DNA of 64,000 bases, taken from contig CAZQLD010000002.1 of assembly GCA_964594115.1 (NCBI GenBank), positions 11,050 to 75,049 on the forward strand, read 5' to 3'. This document shows, piece after piece, positions 27,001 through 35,623 of this stretch (positions are counted from its first letter, which is position 1; each line of letters opens with the position of its first letter). Both the position numbers and the translations under genes were made by a program. Below the pieces are notes generated by a model. That model was not told the DNA's origin and ran no database searches. It saw only the letters and a program-made list of their open reading frames with translations. Source of the stretch: MFWN01 sp964594115. GTDB taxonomy: Archaea; Nanobdellota; Nanobdellia; Pacearchaeales; GW2011-AR1.

Positions 27001-30000
27001 CTTGGAATTTTTTTGCTTATGTAAATAAGACAAATGCTATGTCTATAAGCAATATAACTTCTTTTTGGAATGTTACAATTATAGATGTAACTAATCCAAC
27101 AATAAAACTTACTTCTCCTATAAATGGGGAGCAAATTCAAAGTTCTCCGGTAAATTTTAAAGCTAATTTTTATGATGCTGGTTTAAAAAATGCAACACTA
27201 TATATTTGGGATTCAAATGGGATTAATTATACTCAAACAATAGCCCTTTCAGGAACTTCTGATTCTGCAAGCATTCCGGTAATTTTAGGAGATGGAAATT
27301 ATAAATGGAATTATCAGGCTTGTGATGTAGGAGATAATTGCATTTCTAATAATATAAACTGGACATTTAGTTTAGATGCCACTCCTCCTGAGGTTAATTT
27401 ATTAAGCCCTCCAGACAATTTGACTATTACTTCCCAACAAACATTTAGTTTTGAAGCTAATTTTACTGATATTAATTTGAAAAATGCCACTCTTTTTATT
27501 TGGGATTCAACTAATAGCATTGTTCACAAACAAACAGATACTTTTTTGGGAAATTATGGCTATTCAAATATTTCAGTGACCTTACCTGATTCAGGCACTT
27601 TTTATTGGAATTATTATGCTTGTGATGGCTTAGGGAATTGCAGGTTTAGTAATGTTAACTGGAGTTTAATATTAGGAAGCGTTCCAATTACAAATACTCC
27701 TGTTTTAACAAATGTTAATCCCCAACTTGGACCTTCATCTGACTTAAATTGTTCATTTGTTATTACAGATTCTAATCCTTCTGACCCTCTTGCAGCTAAT
27801 GTAAGATGGTATAGAAATGGTGTTGAAGAGTCTGCTGTTAATGTTAATGTTCAGAATGGTGTTATGCACTCAGTTATTCTTGATTCAAACTATATTAATG
27901 CTTGGGAAAACTGGACGTGTAGTGTTATACCTTATGATGGCAGTGCATTTGGCATACTAAAAAATTCAAACCATGTGTTTATTAAAGCTCTTTTAGATAT
28001 TCAGTACTCTTCTAGCAAGCAGGATTTAGGAACAATAATAAATTATTCTATTTCTGCTAATCTAATTAATAAGCATACAGCACAACTTGAGACAGGGGAT
28101 ATATTAATTGAAGTTTCAAATTCTTCTGGAGTCCAGGCTGCTGGAATTTGTGTTAGCTCAAGTTCTTGTTTTAGGTCATGGTTTGTTCCAATTAGTTTAG
28201 GCTATGGTATTTATTTAGTGAATATTACTGGAAGCAATAAAACCCATTATTTAAGCAAGTCAGTTAGCTTTTCTGATAGTATTAGCTTATGGTCATGGAA
28301 TGTAAATCCTTCATCGCTTGATAAAATAAAAGCTATAGGTTCGCAAGGAATTTTAGAGATAATAGATGTAAATAATATGGGCAGTGAGATTATGGACTTT
28401 AATATATTAAGCAATAATCCTTCTATAATCTGGCCAGATGTTAGTTTTTTACAAGTTCCTCCTGATCAAAAAAACAGCTTTACGCTTAATTATAGTGCTC
28501 CTGCTAAAGGCACATATAGTATCAATGTAAGTGTTAGAAATCAAGAGGTTACTGCAGTTCCAAGGGAATTAAATGTTATTATAAATTTTACATCTGCTGA
28601 CTTAAAAGTCAATTTAATTTCCCCAACAAATCAAATACCTTTGACAAATGTTTCTATAGCACAAAAAGTAGAAATAATAACAAATGCAAGCTATGAAGGG
28701 GCGCCTATAATTAATGATTCTACTTGGATTATCAAAATTGGAGGGCGTGATTGTGGAGACATCACTTATTTTTATGATTTTATTAATGCTTACTGGAATA
28801 TTAGTTGTTCTGCTCCAGATGTGCCTGATGATAGGCCGCACCCTCTTGAAGCTGTGATGCTTAGTAATGAATATGGAGAAGTATCTTATAGTGAGGATGA
28901 TGTTGTGTATTATAGAGATACAAGCCCTCCTGTATTTGAAAATATATTCAGAAATAATATTAATATAAATGGACTGATAAATCTTATTGCAAATGTTTCT
29001 GATAATCTAGGAGTTAAATATGTTGTTGCTAATATAACTGATCCTAATTCAAGCAGTTTCGAATGCAATATGACTAATATTGGAGGATTATGGTTTTGTA
29101 ATTCTATAATCTTAAATCTAGCGGGAGAGTATATTGTTGATTATATCGCAAGCGATGTTTCTGGGAATACTGGTTATGCACAAGACTGGTTTGAGGTTTA
29201 TGACAGGTATTTTTGGGCTGTTAGTTTAGTTGATTATAATTCAACCCCTGTTAGTAATGTCAGTATAAGTTTATCCAGACCTTATACAGGGCCTGTTTTA
29301 GTGAGCAATATAACAAATGCTTTTGGAAAAGCAAATTTTTATGTCAATAAAAGAAAGTATGACATTCGTGGAGGAATTTCAGGCGACGAATTTATTGTAA
29401 GAGAGATTGACTTTGTAAACTCTTCTAACCCAATTTATTTGAATTTTTACAGATACAAAGGAGAGTTAGGGGAAGTTATACCATTACATAGGTTTGATGA
29501 AATTTCTTCTTTTGGAATAGTATCTAATTCAACTAATATGGATAGTAATTTGGTGACTTTGATATTTAATTATAGCTCACTTATTAATAATGTTAATTCA
29601 CTTACAAATCTAGAGATTATGCAGTGTTCAGTCTGGGATTACGCAGCTAGAAGTTGTTTGGGTGTTTGGCAAGCCTTAAGTTCTTCAAGGGATATTGATG
29701 TAAAGACAATTACTGGAAATTCAACTGGGTTTAGTGCATATTTTCTTACTGAAAATACCTGTGGAACTGGTGGCTGTGAGCCAGCTTTTGGAGAAGCAGT
29801 TGGCAATTGCGGTGACTGTATAGCTGGCGGAGGAGGTCCAAGCGGAGGCGGCGGTGGAGGCGGAGGCGGAGGTAGTATCAGCCGCTCTCAAGTAACTCAG
29901 ATTACAGAAAGTTTAATAAAAGTTGGAGGAGTCAGGATTGACACTTCTTCAATTTATGAAGAACTATTTCCAGGAGAAACAACAACAATTAATATAAAGC

Positions 30001-32108
30001 TGACTAACACTCTGAATAACTTCACAACTCTTGATTTAAGTACAGAAGGAAACATAATGCAGTTTATCTCATATGAAAGTGATAAGATTGATATAAAAGG
30101 AAAAGAGAGTAGAGATGTTCTAATAACAATTAGCATTCCTGAACTAACAGACCAAGGGACTTATGAGGGAAGTTTGGTTTTGAGTTCTGGAAATAAAACT
30201 GGAAAAATACCTACAACAATCAAGGTTCTTTCACTTGAGGGAAAATTATTAGATGTGAAAATACAGCCTTTGAATACACGGGTTTCACCTGGTTCAATAT
30301 TAAAATTACAGAGAGATTTGGTTAATGTTGGAAAAACAATCAGGGTTAGTGGGTTATTTGATTTGCAACTTTTAGAGGTGAATACAGGAGAGATTATGGC
30401 AAGAAACGAAGAAAGATTTATGGTAGAAACAAGTGTGAGTGATATTAAGGAATTAGAGATTCCTAAGAAAATAAAAGAAGGAGAGTATATGGTTAAGGCT
30501 GTTGCTCATTATTCTACTATGGATAAAGATATGCAGGCAACTTCTATTGCCCATATTAGTGTAGCTTATCCTTTTTTAAGCAGGAGATTTTTGTGGCTTC
30601 CTTTGTGGTTTTACTTATTGTTGATTTTAATGATTGTCTTTTTGATTGGAACATATTCTTATGCTAAATGGCGTGAATTTAGAAAAAAGAGATTTAAGGT
30701 TAAGGTAGCCCTCAACAAGCTTCCCCAAGCAGGACCAAATTCAGGATTTATTGGAAAGATTGCAGAAATAGGGGCTAGAGCGTTTGTTAATTTGAATAAT
30801 TTACAAATGCATACATTAATTGCAGGAGGTACTGGCTCTGGTAAAACTATTGCTGCCCAAGGAATTGCAGAAGAAGCTCTGCTCCATAAAAAGAGTGTTA
30901 TTGTTTTTGATCCTACTGCCCAGTGGACTGGGCTTTTAAGAGCTTGTAAAGACAAAGGAATGTTAAGAAGGTATAGTTATTTCAATATGAAGACAAAAAA
31001 AGCAAGAGGATTCAATGGAACAATCAAAACAATACATGACCCTTATGAATTAATAGATATAGGGAAATATATGAATAAACCCGGAGAAATAACAGTATTT
31101 AATCTAATTCATTTAGCTCCAAAAGAAATTGATATTGTTATTTCAAGTACAATTGAGCAAATTTTTAAGTTAGAACCAGAAGAAAGCAAAAGTTTGAAGA
31201 ATCTAATTATATATGATGAAGTTCACAGACTTCTTCCTAAATTCGGAGGAAGTGGAGAAGGTTTCCTACAGCTGGAAAGAGGGGCAAGAGAATTTAGAAA
31301 ATGGGGGGTTGGTTTAGTTTTAATAAGCCAGGTATTAAGTGATTTTATTGGAGAGATTAAAGCTAATATTGGAACAGAGATTCAGTTGAGGACAAGATAT
31401 GAAGGAGATTTAGAAAGAGTTAATATGAAATATGGAGATGATATATTAAAATCTGTTGTTAAAGCGCCTATTGGAACTGGAATGGTTGTTAATGCAGAAT
31501 ATAATAATGGAAGCCCTTATTTTATTGCGTTTAGGCCTGTATTGCATAGCACTAAGAGATTGACAAAACCAGAATTGGAAAAATATGAAAAGCATTTTGA
31601 AGAAGCAGAAGACATAGAATATCAAATTAATCAATTGAGGACACTTGGGGCTGATGTGTTGGATTTAGAATTAGAACTAAAACTTGCAAGAGGAAAGATA
31701 AAGACAGGGCAGTTTCCAATGGCTGATATGTACCTTCAGATATTAAGACCTAAATTAGAAGAAAGTTGGATGAGTGTTGGAAAAAAGCCAAGACATTTGG
31801 TTAAGAAAAAGATAAGCAGAGAGGAAATTGTAGGAGGAATTGCTAAAGCGAAGGAAGAAAGGGTAAAATATATAAAGGAAAATCCCGAAGAAATAATAGA
31901 TATAGGACGAGAAATTTCAAAATTAAAGAAGAAATTAGCAGAAAAAAAGAGGAAAGGCGGAGATAAGAGACTTATTTCAAACATTGATTCCTGGATACAT
32001 GCTCTAAAAGAGAGAATAAAGCCATTTAAAGGAAAGATAAACACAGAAGACTCTGAAGTAATTATGAAGGCATTGGAGTCTGTAGGAAAAGAAATAGATA
32101 AATTGTAA
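21093..32108 (+). CDS. Giant surface protein fused to a HerA/VirB4-like cytoplasmic ATPase
   Basis: A single 3671-codon frame. Residues 1-40 carry a basic motif (RFGPYYYESYRDKDGKVRTRYIG), then a membrane helix (~53-72), an acidic helical region, an EF-hand-like DLDEDGNVDYIEW (~455), five DCRAS-type ~104-residue repeats (~1000-1520), Ig-like repeats (three with KNATLYVWDS-type text), a DNRLRE domain (~1760-1940), further Ig/NEW3-like domains and a poly-Gly hinge (~2912-2930). A second membrane helix (~3162-3185) leads into a P-loop ATPase: Walker A GGTGSGKT (~3246-3253), Walker B NLIIYDEVHRLLP (~3367) and LVLISQVLSDF, then charged helices. It would couple ATP hydrolysis inside to a >3000-residue ectodomain. 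Adhesion, DNA or protein transfer are all possible; none is shown. Confidence 0.85.
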   Translation: MVYKKYIKRGNKRFGPYYYESYRDKDGKVRTRYIGETIYCKSSKKGLDKVKTKHLIGILLLLIIGILLVRVLPLLEDSERTIGIKGGLRDLEKTGFSEEARAPIVGLAVSGETPVEMSTKKIEVKTKRYSVVINRPVKWVKTVKVDDKTDIENLTLEIPKEAEFINIKTAEEVQEVLENITDYNKEIKQLDKRDLKQGEVSLAALKTRTSLVLKIVNWVKDSRAKIVGYVLEEWEIEEGIKKTKDETVIELGRVVELEKQVEDILEKQAEAEIAVEYLTEGPQSVEEELPNGKRIRITAADEFEYKDILAYTELDNSISMQDVEKAKLYWYISEEDLKLIEEIPKTLEEVSNFEETEEIDVEFVKEREEIIGETKEIEEVVTISEENITEEIVEQPTSLENTSEETEIPTLGPLNKLVEWTKWIYGPEIVGSATAQETELEKKLIKVPVEFEAYDLDEDGNVDYIEWIVPYLSEQVYEFVIEIAKAEHLDENKNFIADIYSVVSEKDNVWGTVGNNEYLRIIFEQPLKSKDDITVYMKAGQPAEIEVYEGNTEELIAVFESIQEENLYKVYLTNLREESYYIFDLKIKGEVEFDSVYGTVWKEVCDEKEICVYESEKEGIKAEIGNKDREDKEYEPHLKLSKWNNEVLFKIKPDSENSISKITGSVVSEKIKEIRWDKPKIKGEDSVDMSSELKEVEWHYEEIGDFPVLKMDEIIKQKPDTNIFSYKIESENLDYYYQLPLYLEYGLTEPNSTCNATNCQGAYRPVNVVGSYAVYHKTKANNEYKTGKAFHIYRPKIYEKNNENNWIWGDLNIDEEQGILTITIEQNWLDNADYPIVIDPVFGYQTVGGSMAKLSTYQGEEYGNTPRGSLFTMPEIGWVDSISAYIHMYSNDLGHAGAIYKHFDSSKVGQTETVLLLGDSTVSWRTFNFNPPASVSNIDYVLVVHQWTGGYYTNLYYDSGTTNQGHYRDAEHAESLPSPLSFIHDNKKCSIYATYTIPDIIPPIISIVSIGGDSSSPYSTSDNTPLAVITTNENADCRASRDGDESYDSMSDDVDCSGDGGKSHNCQFGLLSDGSPTVYFACRDTIGNKNTASNNKQTAVQIDTNPPTQSNHNPAKGSTINTKSPTITFTTNELGDCRASLLDESYDSMSNDVDCTSGTSTSHSCSMSGLSEGSEVVYIACKDDTSVSPNKDTVASNEHVNYIVDAVAPIVTINSIGGDTSPPFNISDISPSVSATTNENADCRASNDGDESYDSMSDDVDCSGDGGTSHTCNFGIIGAGTHIISVSCRDSVGNKNTAGDNDNEQVEIDNSAPIVTINSIGGDTSPPFNISDISPSVSATTNENADCRASNDGDESYDSMSDDVDCSGDGGTSHTCNFGIIGAGTHIISVSCRDSVGNKNTAGNNDNEQVEIDNSVPTQLNHNPAKGSTISTKSPTITFNTNEIGDCRASLSDESYDNMSNDVDCTSGASTSHSCSMSGLSEGSEVVYIACEDDTSVSPNKDTAASNEHVNYIIDTSAPAVQFVFPTTQSGSYSQNYIKANVTANDPSLADITVYLYFQFGLLQSSSINSPLFVEFTPLSEGTYYLNATAIDTLGNRGSSETRTIILDRSDPTITLISPVNGDVRTTPLFNFAADFNDRALKNATLYVWDSSRNIVNITTTALSGTSDSASIPVTLPYEDTFYWNYYACDDLGNCRFSNVNWSVTYVTIKIGLDVIWPPGNVDVSQNQLFNVTLKVSCSGADCGDVDVSLDPDVKLQIENLEDVFFGSSLGDQYSAVKFDIGSVPQNMVIENAFLALYVSETGSGLDSDVKYYRINNQGWTEGNTAGAMWNLRNSRDTGKTDNSAFSSTGWTYLDVTEAVRKEYESGNKNVSFWLEDPDNAADVPTNSYGGEDYLRIGKGVSNFFHRFYSKEHTGVSNRPYLNIIYRKGLIPTTPSVPFYTIYNNPIRISLFAGDTKLVIFWVNATGSGTWNFFAYVNKTNAMSISNITSFWNVTIIDVTNPTIKLTSPINGEQIQSSPVNFKANFYDAGLKNATLYIWDSNGINYTQTIALSGTSDSASIPVILGDGNYKWNYQACDVGDNCISNNINWTFSLDATPPEVNLLSPPDNLTITSQQTFSFEANFTDINLKNATLFIWDSTNSIVHKQTDTFLGNYGYSNISVTLPDSGTFYWNYYACDGLGNCRFSNVNWSLILGSVPITNTPVLTNVNPQLGPSSDLNCSFVITDSNPSDPLAANVRWYRNGVEESAVNVNVQNGVMHSVILDSNYINAWENWTCSVIPYDGSAFGILKNSNHVFIKALLDIQYSSSKQDLGTIINYSISANLINKHTAQLETGDILIEVSNSSGVQAAGICVSSSSCFRSWFVPISLGYGIYLVNITGSNKTHYLSKSVSFSDSISLWSWNVNPSSLDKIKAIGSQGILEIIDVNNMGSEIMDFNILSNNPSIIWPDVSFLQVPPDQKNSFTLNYSAPAKGTYSINVSVRNQEVTAVPRELNVIINFTSADLKVNLISPTNQIPLTNVSIAQKVEIITNASYEGAPIINDSTWIIKIGGRDCGDITYFYDFINAYWNISCSAPDVPDDRPHPLEAVMLSNEYGEVSYSEDDVVYYRDTSPPVFENIFRNNININGLINLIANVSDNLGVKYVVANITDPNSSSFECNMTNIGGLWFCNSIILNLAGEYIVDYIASDVSGNTGYAQDWFEVYDRYFWAVSLVDYNSTPVSNVSISLSRPYTGPVLVSNITNAFGKANFYVNKRKYDIRGGISGDEFIVREIDFVNSSNPIYLNFYRYKGELGEVIPLHRFDEISSFGIVSNSTNMDSNLVTLIFNYSSLINNVNSLTNLEIMQCSVWDYAARSCLGVWQALSSSRDIDVKTITGNSTGFSAYFLTENTCGTGGCEPAFGEAVGNCGDCIAGGGGPSGGGGGGGGGGSISRSQVTQITESLIKVGGVRIDTSSIYEELFPGETTTINIKLTNTLNNFTTLDLSTEGNIMQFISYESDKIDIKGKESRDVLITISIPELTDQGTYEGSLVLSSGNKTGKIPTTIKVLSLEGKLLDVKIQPLNTRVSPGSILKLQRDLVNVGKTIRVSGLFDLQLLEVNTGEIMARNEERFMVETSVSDIKELEIPKKIKEGEYMVKAVAHYSTMDKDMQATSIAHISVAYPFLSRRFLWLPLWFYLLLILMIVFLIGTYSYAKWREFRKKRFKVKVALNKLPQAGPNSGFIGKIAEIGARAFVNLNNLQMHTLIAGGTGSGKTIAAQGIAEEALLHKKSVIVFDPTAQWTGLLRACKDKGMLRRYSYFNMKTKKARGFNGTIKTIHDPYELIDIGKYMNKPGEITVFNLIHLAPKEIDIVISSTIEQIFKLEPEESKSLKNLIIYDEVHRLLPKFGGSGEGFLQLERGAREFRKWGVGLVLISQVLSDFIGEIKANIGTEIQLRTRYEGDLERVNMKYGDDILKSVVKAPIGTGMVVNAEYNNGSPYFIAFRPVLHSTKRLTKPELEKYEKHFEEAEDIEYQINQLRTLGADVLDLELELKLARGKIKTGQFPMADMYLQILRPKLEESWMSVGKKPRHLVKKKISREEIVGGIAKAKEERVKYIKENPEEIIDIGREISKLKKKLAEKKRKGGDKRLISNIDSWIHALKERIKPFKGKINTEDSEVIMKALESVGKEIDKL
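24721..25344 (+). repeat. Recent 312-bp in-frame tandem duplication inside the giant gene
   Basis: Copy 1 (24721-25032) and copy 2 (25033-25344) are almost identical over about 300 nt; only a few changes were seen, such as GGAGATAATG versus GGAAATAATG and GTTGAAATT versus GTTGAGATT. Each encodes a 104-residue module ending in EIDNS. More diverged relatives lie at ~24094-24410, and a second module type at ~24411-24716 and ~25341-25650. The near identity marks a recent expansion. Confidence 0.9.
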
Positions 32109-32140
32109 ATTTTCACGATATTTGAGTAAAAGAGGTTAAA

Positions 32141-33418
32141 ATGTTTTTTAAGAAAAAAGAAAAAGGAGTTCCTGATGTAGGTCAGGAAGATACTTATGAT
32201 AGGGAGATGAACAGAAATGGTGTTGAGCTCAGAGACGAATCGGGAGAACCTTCTATGATGCCAGAATCCTCAAACCCTAATTTTTCTTCAACTCCCAATA
32301 TCCCGAGCATTGCTTCTCCTAATGCTCCCCCTCCTTCTCCAAGTATGCCTGCTCCTGAGCCTCCGAATCTTCCTCCTTCAAATATGCCAGCCCCTACTTT
32401 AAATATGTCTGCTTCTAATATGATTGCATTGGAGTTTGAAAAAATTAATGCAAAGATTGAGGCAATGGTTGTATGGATAAAGCAATTTTATGAAAGATTC
32501 TATCATGCTTGTGAAAATATAGGAGAGGTTAGAAATATGGCACTTACAAATGAGAAAAGTATTGCTAAAGCAGTTAGAGACTCAACTAGGGCTATTGACC
32601 TTGTTAAAGAAGTGAAGCCAGAAAAATTAAGAATTGATAACAGGAGATTAGATATGAAAATAAATGCTCTTTCTGAGAAAATAGAATTAAGCAAACAATT
32701 TTCAGAGAGTATTATGAAAGAACTTAAGGTTTTGAAAAGAAGAGCAGATGTTTTTATTGGGACAGAGGAGTTGTTGAAGTTAAATGATGAGGTTAAGAAA
32801 GATTTGATTGAAATCCAAAAATTTGGTTCAAGGGTAAGATTAGATTCAGATAAATCAGAACAGATTTTTATTGAATTGAAAAAATCCTTATCAGAGGTTC
32901 AGAGAATAGATGCCAAATTCACTAATTTCAGTAATATTTCTTCTGAGTTGAGGGAGGAAGTAGAAAAATTAAAAATTAAAGCACGTCATTTAGATGATAT
33001 TAGAAAATCCAGTGATTTAACAGAAGATTTAATTGAAAAAACACTTTTGCTTGCGAAAAAGAACAAGCAAGCCATAGGAGGATTTACAGTTACAGATTAT
33101 GAAAAGAGGTTAAATGCTATTTTGAAAGTGGTGGATAATCTCGTCGGACAGATTTCTGATATTAAAAGAAAACTAGCAGGGTCAGAAGATGTTGATCTGG
33201 CTCCAAAAACAGTTAATGTTAAAAAGATAATTAAGGACCTGCCTTCAATTAAAAAAACAAGAAACCCAAAACCTGAAAAACTAAAATCTAGAAACCCTAA
33301 AAAATCCAAGAGATATGTTAAGTCTGAAGAGCCTCCTGAACTTCCTGTGCCTCCTATACCTTCACCTCCTCCTGAAGAAAATAAAGAAAGAAAGAAAAGA
33401 AACAGGAAAAAACAATGA
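32141..33418 (+). CDS. Coiled-coil protein with Pro-rich linker, likely partner of the giant ATPase
   Basis: The 425-aa protein has an acidic N terminus, a Pro/Ser/Asn-rich linker (residues ~45-92, repeated PAPEPPN/PSNMPAP type) and a long coiled coil (~100-360) with regular heptads. A basic, Pro-rich tail follows. The start of the helical part (KINAKIEAMVVWIKQFYERF) recalls FlaC/FlaE-type archaellum coiled-coil proteins, but this is weak. It follows the giant gene by 32 nt and overlaps the next gene by 4 nt, so it is probably in the same operon and cytoplasmic. Confidence 0.6.
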   Translation: MFFKKKEKGVPDVGQEDTYDREMNRNGVELRDESGEPSMMPESSNPNFSSTPNIPSIASPNAPPPSPSMPAPEPPNLPPSNMPAPTLNMSASNMIALEFEKINAKIEAMVVWIKQFYERFYHACENIGEVRNMALTNEKSIAKAVRDSTRAIDLVKEVKPEKLRIDNRRLDMKINALSEKIELSKQFSESIMKELKVLKRRADVFIGTEELLKLNDEVKKDLIEIQKFGSRVRLDSDKSEQIFIELKKSLSEVQRIDAKFTNFSNISSELREEVEKLKIKARHLDDIRKSSDLTEDLIEKTLLLAKKNKQAIGGFTVTDYEKRLNAILKVVDNLVGQISDIKRKLAGSEDVDLAPKTVNVKKIIKDLPSIKKTRNPKPEKLKSRNPKKSKRYVKSEEPPELPVPPIPSPPPEENKERKKRNRKKQ

Positions 33419-34116
33419 GTGAAAAACCCCCTTTAAAGAAAGAATCTAAAAAAGAGAAAGTTAAGGGGAAAAAGAAAGCAATTGGAAAGCGCCCTTTATC
33501 TAGGAGATTTACAAGGGCTACAGGAGGTCCTGCGGTTTTGACTCCTTCTCAGTTTGAAATAGAACCCCTGTTTATCCCGCAACTTACTCCAGATTATCCT
33601 GAAGAAAAGTTAAGAGGGATTATTAAGAAAACTGAGGTTAAGCCAAAAACCAGTATTAAGGATTTAGCTAGAAAGCTTGATGCTCTTAAGCATGCGTATT
33701 TGTCTAAAAAACAAAAACCAGTTGTTATGGAAAACCCTCCCATTAAGAAGCCCCCTGTTAAAAAACCAGAATTTCCAAGCAATAAGATAATTTTGATTAA
33801 AAAACCTTTAGTTAAAAAACCAATACTAATCTTCACGAAAAAATCAGTTACAAAGAAACCTGATAAAAAACTAGAGTCCTTAACTAAAAAGGCAATCTTA
33901 ATCAAGAAAACCCCTGAATCCAAAGGATTCCCAAAACCCCTAATTAAAAAATTAAAGCCAGTTGTTGTCAAAAAACCCATGAAAAAAGAACCTGCTAAAT
34001 CTACAGGAGAGTTCCTTAAATTACCTAAGATGCCATCTTTAACCTTTTCACTGAAAAAATCCTCGAAACAAGAAAAAACAAAGAAAAAGTCTATAGCCAA
34101 AGAAGATAATAAATGA
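33415..34116 (+). CDS. Lys/Pro-rich low-complexity protein
   Basis: A 233-aa very basic protein built of short KKP-type repeats: KKPLVKKP, IKKPPVKKPE, VKKPMKKEP. Structured segments are few; residues ~25-60 (RRFTRATGGPAVLTPSQFEIEP) may be a short binding motif. It resembles a flexible linker or nucleic-acid/membrane-surface binding tail. Its ATG overlaps the stop of the upstream coiled-coil gene (ATGA), giving translational coupling. A similar RRFTRP motif occurs in the opposite-strand protein at 34369. Confidence 0.55.
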   Translation: MSEKPPLKKESKKEKVKGKKKAIGKRPLSRRFTRATGGPAVLTPSQFEIEPLFIPQLTPDYPEEKLRGIIKKTEVKPKTSIKDLARKLDALKHAYLSKKQKPVVMENPPIKKPPVKKPEFPSNKIILIKKPLVKKPILIFTKKSVTKKPDKKLESLTKKAILIKKTPESKGFPKPLIKKLKPVVVKKPMKKEPAKSTGEFLKLPKMPSLTFSLKKSSKQEKTKKKSIAKEDNK

Positions 34117-34119
34117 AAT

Positions 34120-34314
34120 TCAACCGAGCTTTTTTTCTATATCTTTAATTCTTTGCTCAAAATTTTGTTTTCTAAGTTCCTGTGTTTCTGGATCTTGTTC
34201 TTTTTTTAGAAAATTCATTAGTTTCAATTTTCTGTAAATAAGAAGTAAGAGTATAATTAGGACTACTACTATTGCAACTAATGCTCCTAAGATTATCATG
34301 ACCCAGTATTCCAT
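34120..34314 (-). CDS. Small membrane protein with cytoplasmic coiled coil
   Basis: A 64-aa protein with one N-terminal membrane helix (residues ~4-28, MIILGALVAIVVVLIILLLLI) and a charged helix ending QRIKDIEKKLG. The topology suggests a membrane-tethered coiled coil. It is convergent with the 33415 gene and may assemble with neighbouring coiled-coil proteins. No family recognised. Confidence 0.5.
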   Translation of the reverse strand: MEYWVMIILGALVAIVVVLIILLLLIYRKLKLMNFLKKEQDPETQELRKQNFEQRIKDIEKKLG

Positions 34315-34368
34315 TTTAGACTCCTCTTTTTGTTTTTAATTAGAAGGATTTATAGTTTTTAAGTTTAT

Positions 34369-35127
34369 CTAAGGTTTATTTTCTATTAATGAATAGGGCG
34401 TTGTCCTATAGAGTATAAATCTGCTTCCAACAAACTCAGAAATAACTGCACTGATTCTTAAATCTCCAGTAATTGCCTTAAAAACCCCTCCTGTTATAGG
34501 AATCCTTGCGCTTTTTGAGAAGTTCTCAATTATTTTTTTAATGTCATCTTCTGATAATTTTATTTTTGTGAAATTTACTCTGTTTGCTTTTTTAACAAGT
34601 ATGAGTTTCTCAGGTCCAAGACACTCTATAATTGTAATTGCTTTGTCTTTTAAAAGTATATTCAACTTTCCTAAATCTGGTTCTGCTCTGGTTTCTGTAA
34701 CTGGAGGAGCTGACATTTCTGATGGAGGGGCGGAAATAGGTCTGGTAAATCTTCTTGTAAGGCGAGTTGGTCGAATTGTTAGGTTTGATGGCCTTTGTAT
34801 TTTTGGCAGGGGCTTAATTGGATGTATTGGCTGGATTCGTTGTATTGGCCGGGGAAAAATTTGTGTGGGCTGCGCCACTTCTGGAACAATACGCGGCAAG
34901 AAATTTTCAGCAGGTTTTTCTATTCTTTTTTTAGATTCTTGCTCCTTTAATTTAGTCATTTCTTGTAATATTTGGGAGTGGGGCAGTATAGGAGGAAGCA
35001 CATGGATTTCTTTAGCTGGCTGTTCAGCAGGTTTTTCTATTGCAGGCTTTTTAGAGTTAATAATAAGCTCTTGAGTAAAAAGTTTCAAAAAAAGAATTTT
35101 ATCTTTATTAGTCATTTGTTTTAACAT
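34369..35127 (-). CDS. Pro-rich protein with C-terminal globular domain
   Basis: The 252-aa protein starts with a short helix (NKDKILFLKLFTQELI), continues as a Pro/Ile/Arg-rich linker (residues ~25-148, such as RPIQRIQPIHPIKPLPKIQRP) and ends in a compact domain (~150-250) with ITIIECLGPEKLILVKKANRVN and ITGGVFKAITGDLRISAVISEFVG. The globular end may be conserved in related archaea. I do not recognise it. It lies in the cluster of linker and coiled-coil genes around the giant ATPase. Confidence 0.5.
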   Translation of the reverse strand: MLKQMTNKDKILFLKLFTQELIINSKKPAIEKPAEQPAKEIHVLPPILPHSQILQEMTKLKEQESKKRIEKPAENFLPRIVPEVAQPTQIFPRPIQRIQPIHPIKPLPKIQRPSNLTIRPTRLTRRFTRPISAPPSEMSAPPVTETRAEPDLGKLNILLKDKAITIIECLGPEKLILVKKANRVNFTKIKLSEDDIKKIIENFSKSARIPITGGVFKAITGDLRISAVISEFVGSRFILYRTTPYSLIENKP

Positions 35128-35164
35128 TTTAAAAACAAAAAATAATTTACTGAGATAACTTTAA

Positions 35165-35545
35165 TTATAAGTGGGGATATCTCGGCCTTCCTGGATTTAA
35201 ATTACGTACAGGGGGTCTTTCTCTTAACCTTTCTTCTATTAAAGTTAGGCCTCTGGCTATTGTTTTGTTTTGTTCAAGCAGAATATCTAGTTTCTCTAAG
35301 AGTTCTTGATTTTTCTCTTCTGTTTTCGTAATTGATTTTTTTTCTATGTCTGGGATTTGTTTTTCTACAAAACTTTTTGCAGATATTTCAAAAAGCTGGA
35401 GTAATTTAGACATTTTTTCAGAAAGTGAGTCAAATTTAATAGATAAATTTGTAAGAACTTTTTGCAAATTGACAAAATTTTCTATAAGCATTTTGTCAAG
35501 TTCTGGTTTTGCTGGATTTTTTATTTTTGCCACTTTATTTTTCAC
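35165..35545 (-). CDS. Coiled-coil protein
   Basis: A 126-aa helical protein with heptads over residues ~15-108 (VLTNLSIKFDSLSEKMSKLLQLFEI) and a Pro/Arg-rich C-terminal tail. No membrane segment. It is transcribed in line with the Pro-rich protein at 34369, 37 nt apart. It is likely a structural partner in the same complex (inference from position). Confidence 0.45.
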   Translation of the reverse strand: MKNKVAKIKNPAKPELDKMLIENFVNLQKVLTNLSIKFDSLSEKMSKLLQLFEISAKSFVEKQIPDIEKKSITKTEEKNQELLEKLDILLEQNKTIARGLTLIEERLRERPPVRNLNPGRPRYPHL

Positions 35546-35623
35546 ATCTTTTTTTCATAATTAAGTTAGGAATATGTAATTTATAAAGATTGCGATAATA
35601 GTATAGAATAATTAATTTTTACA

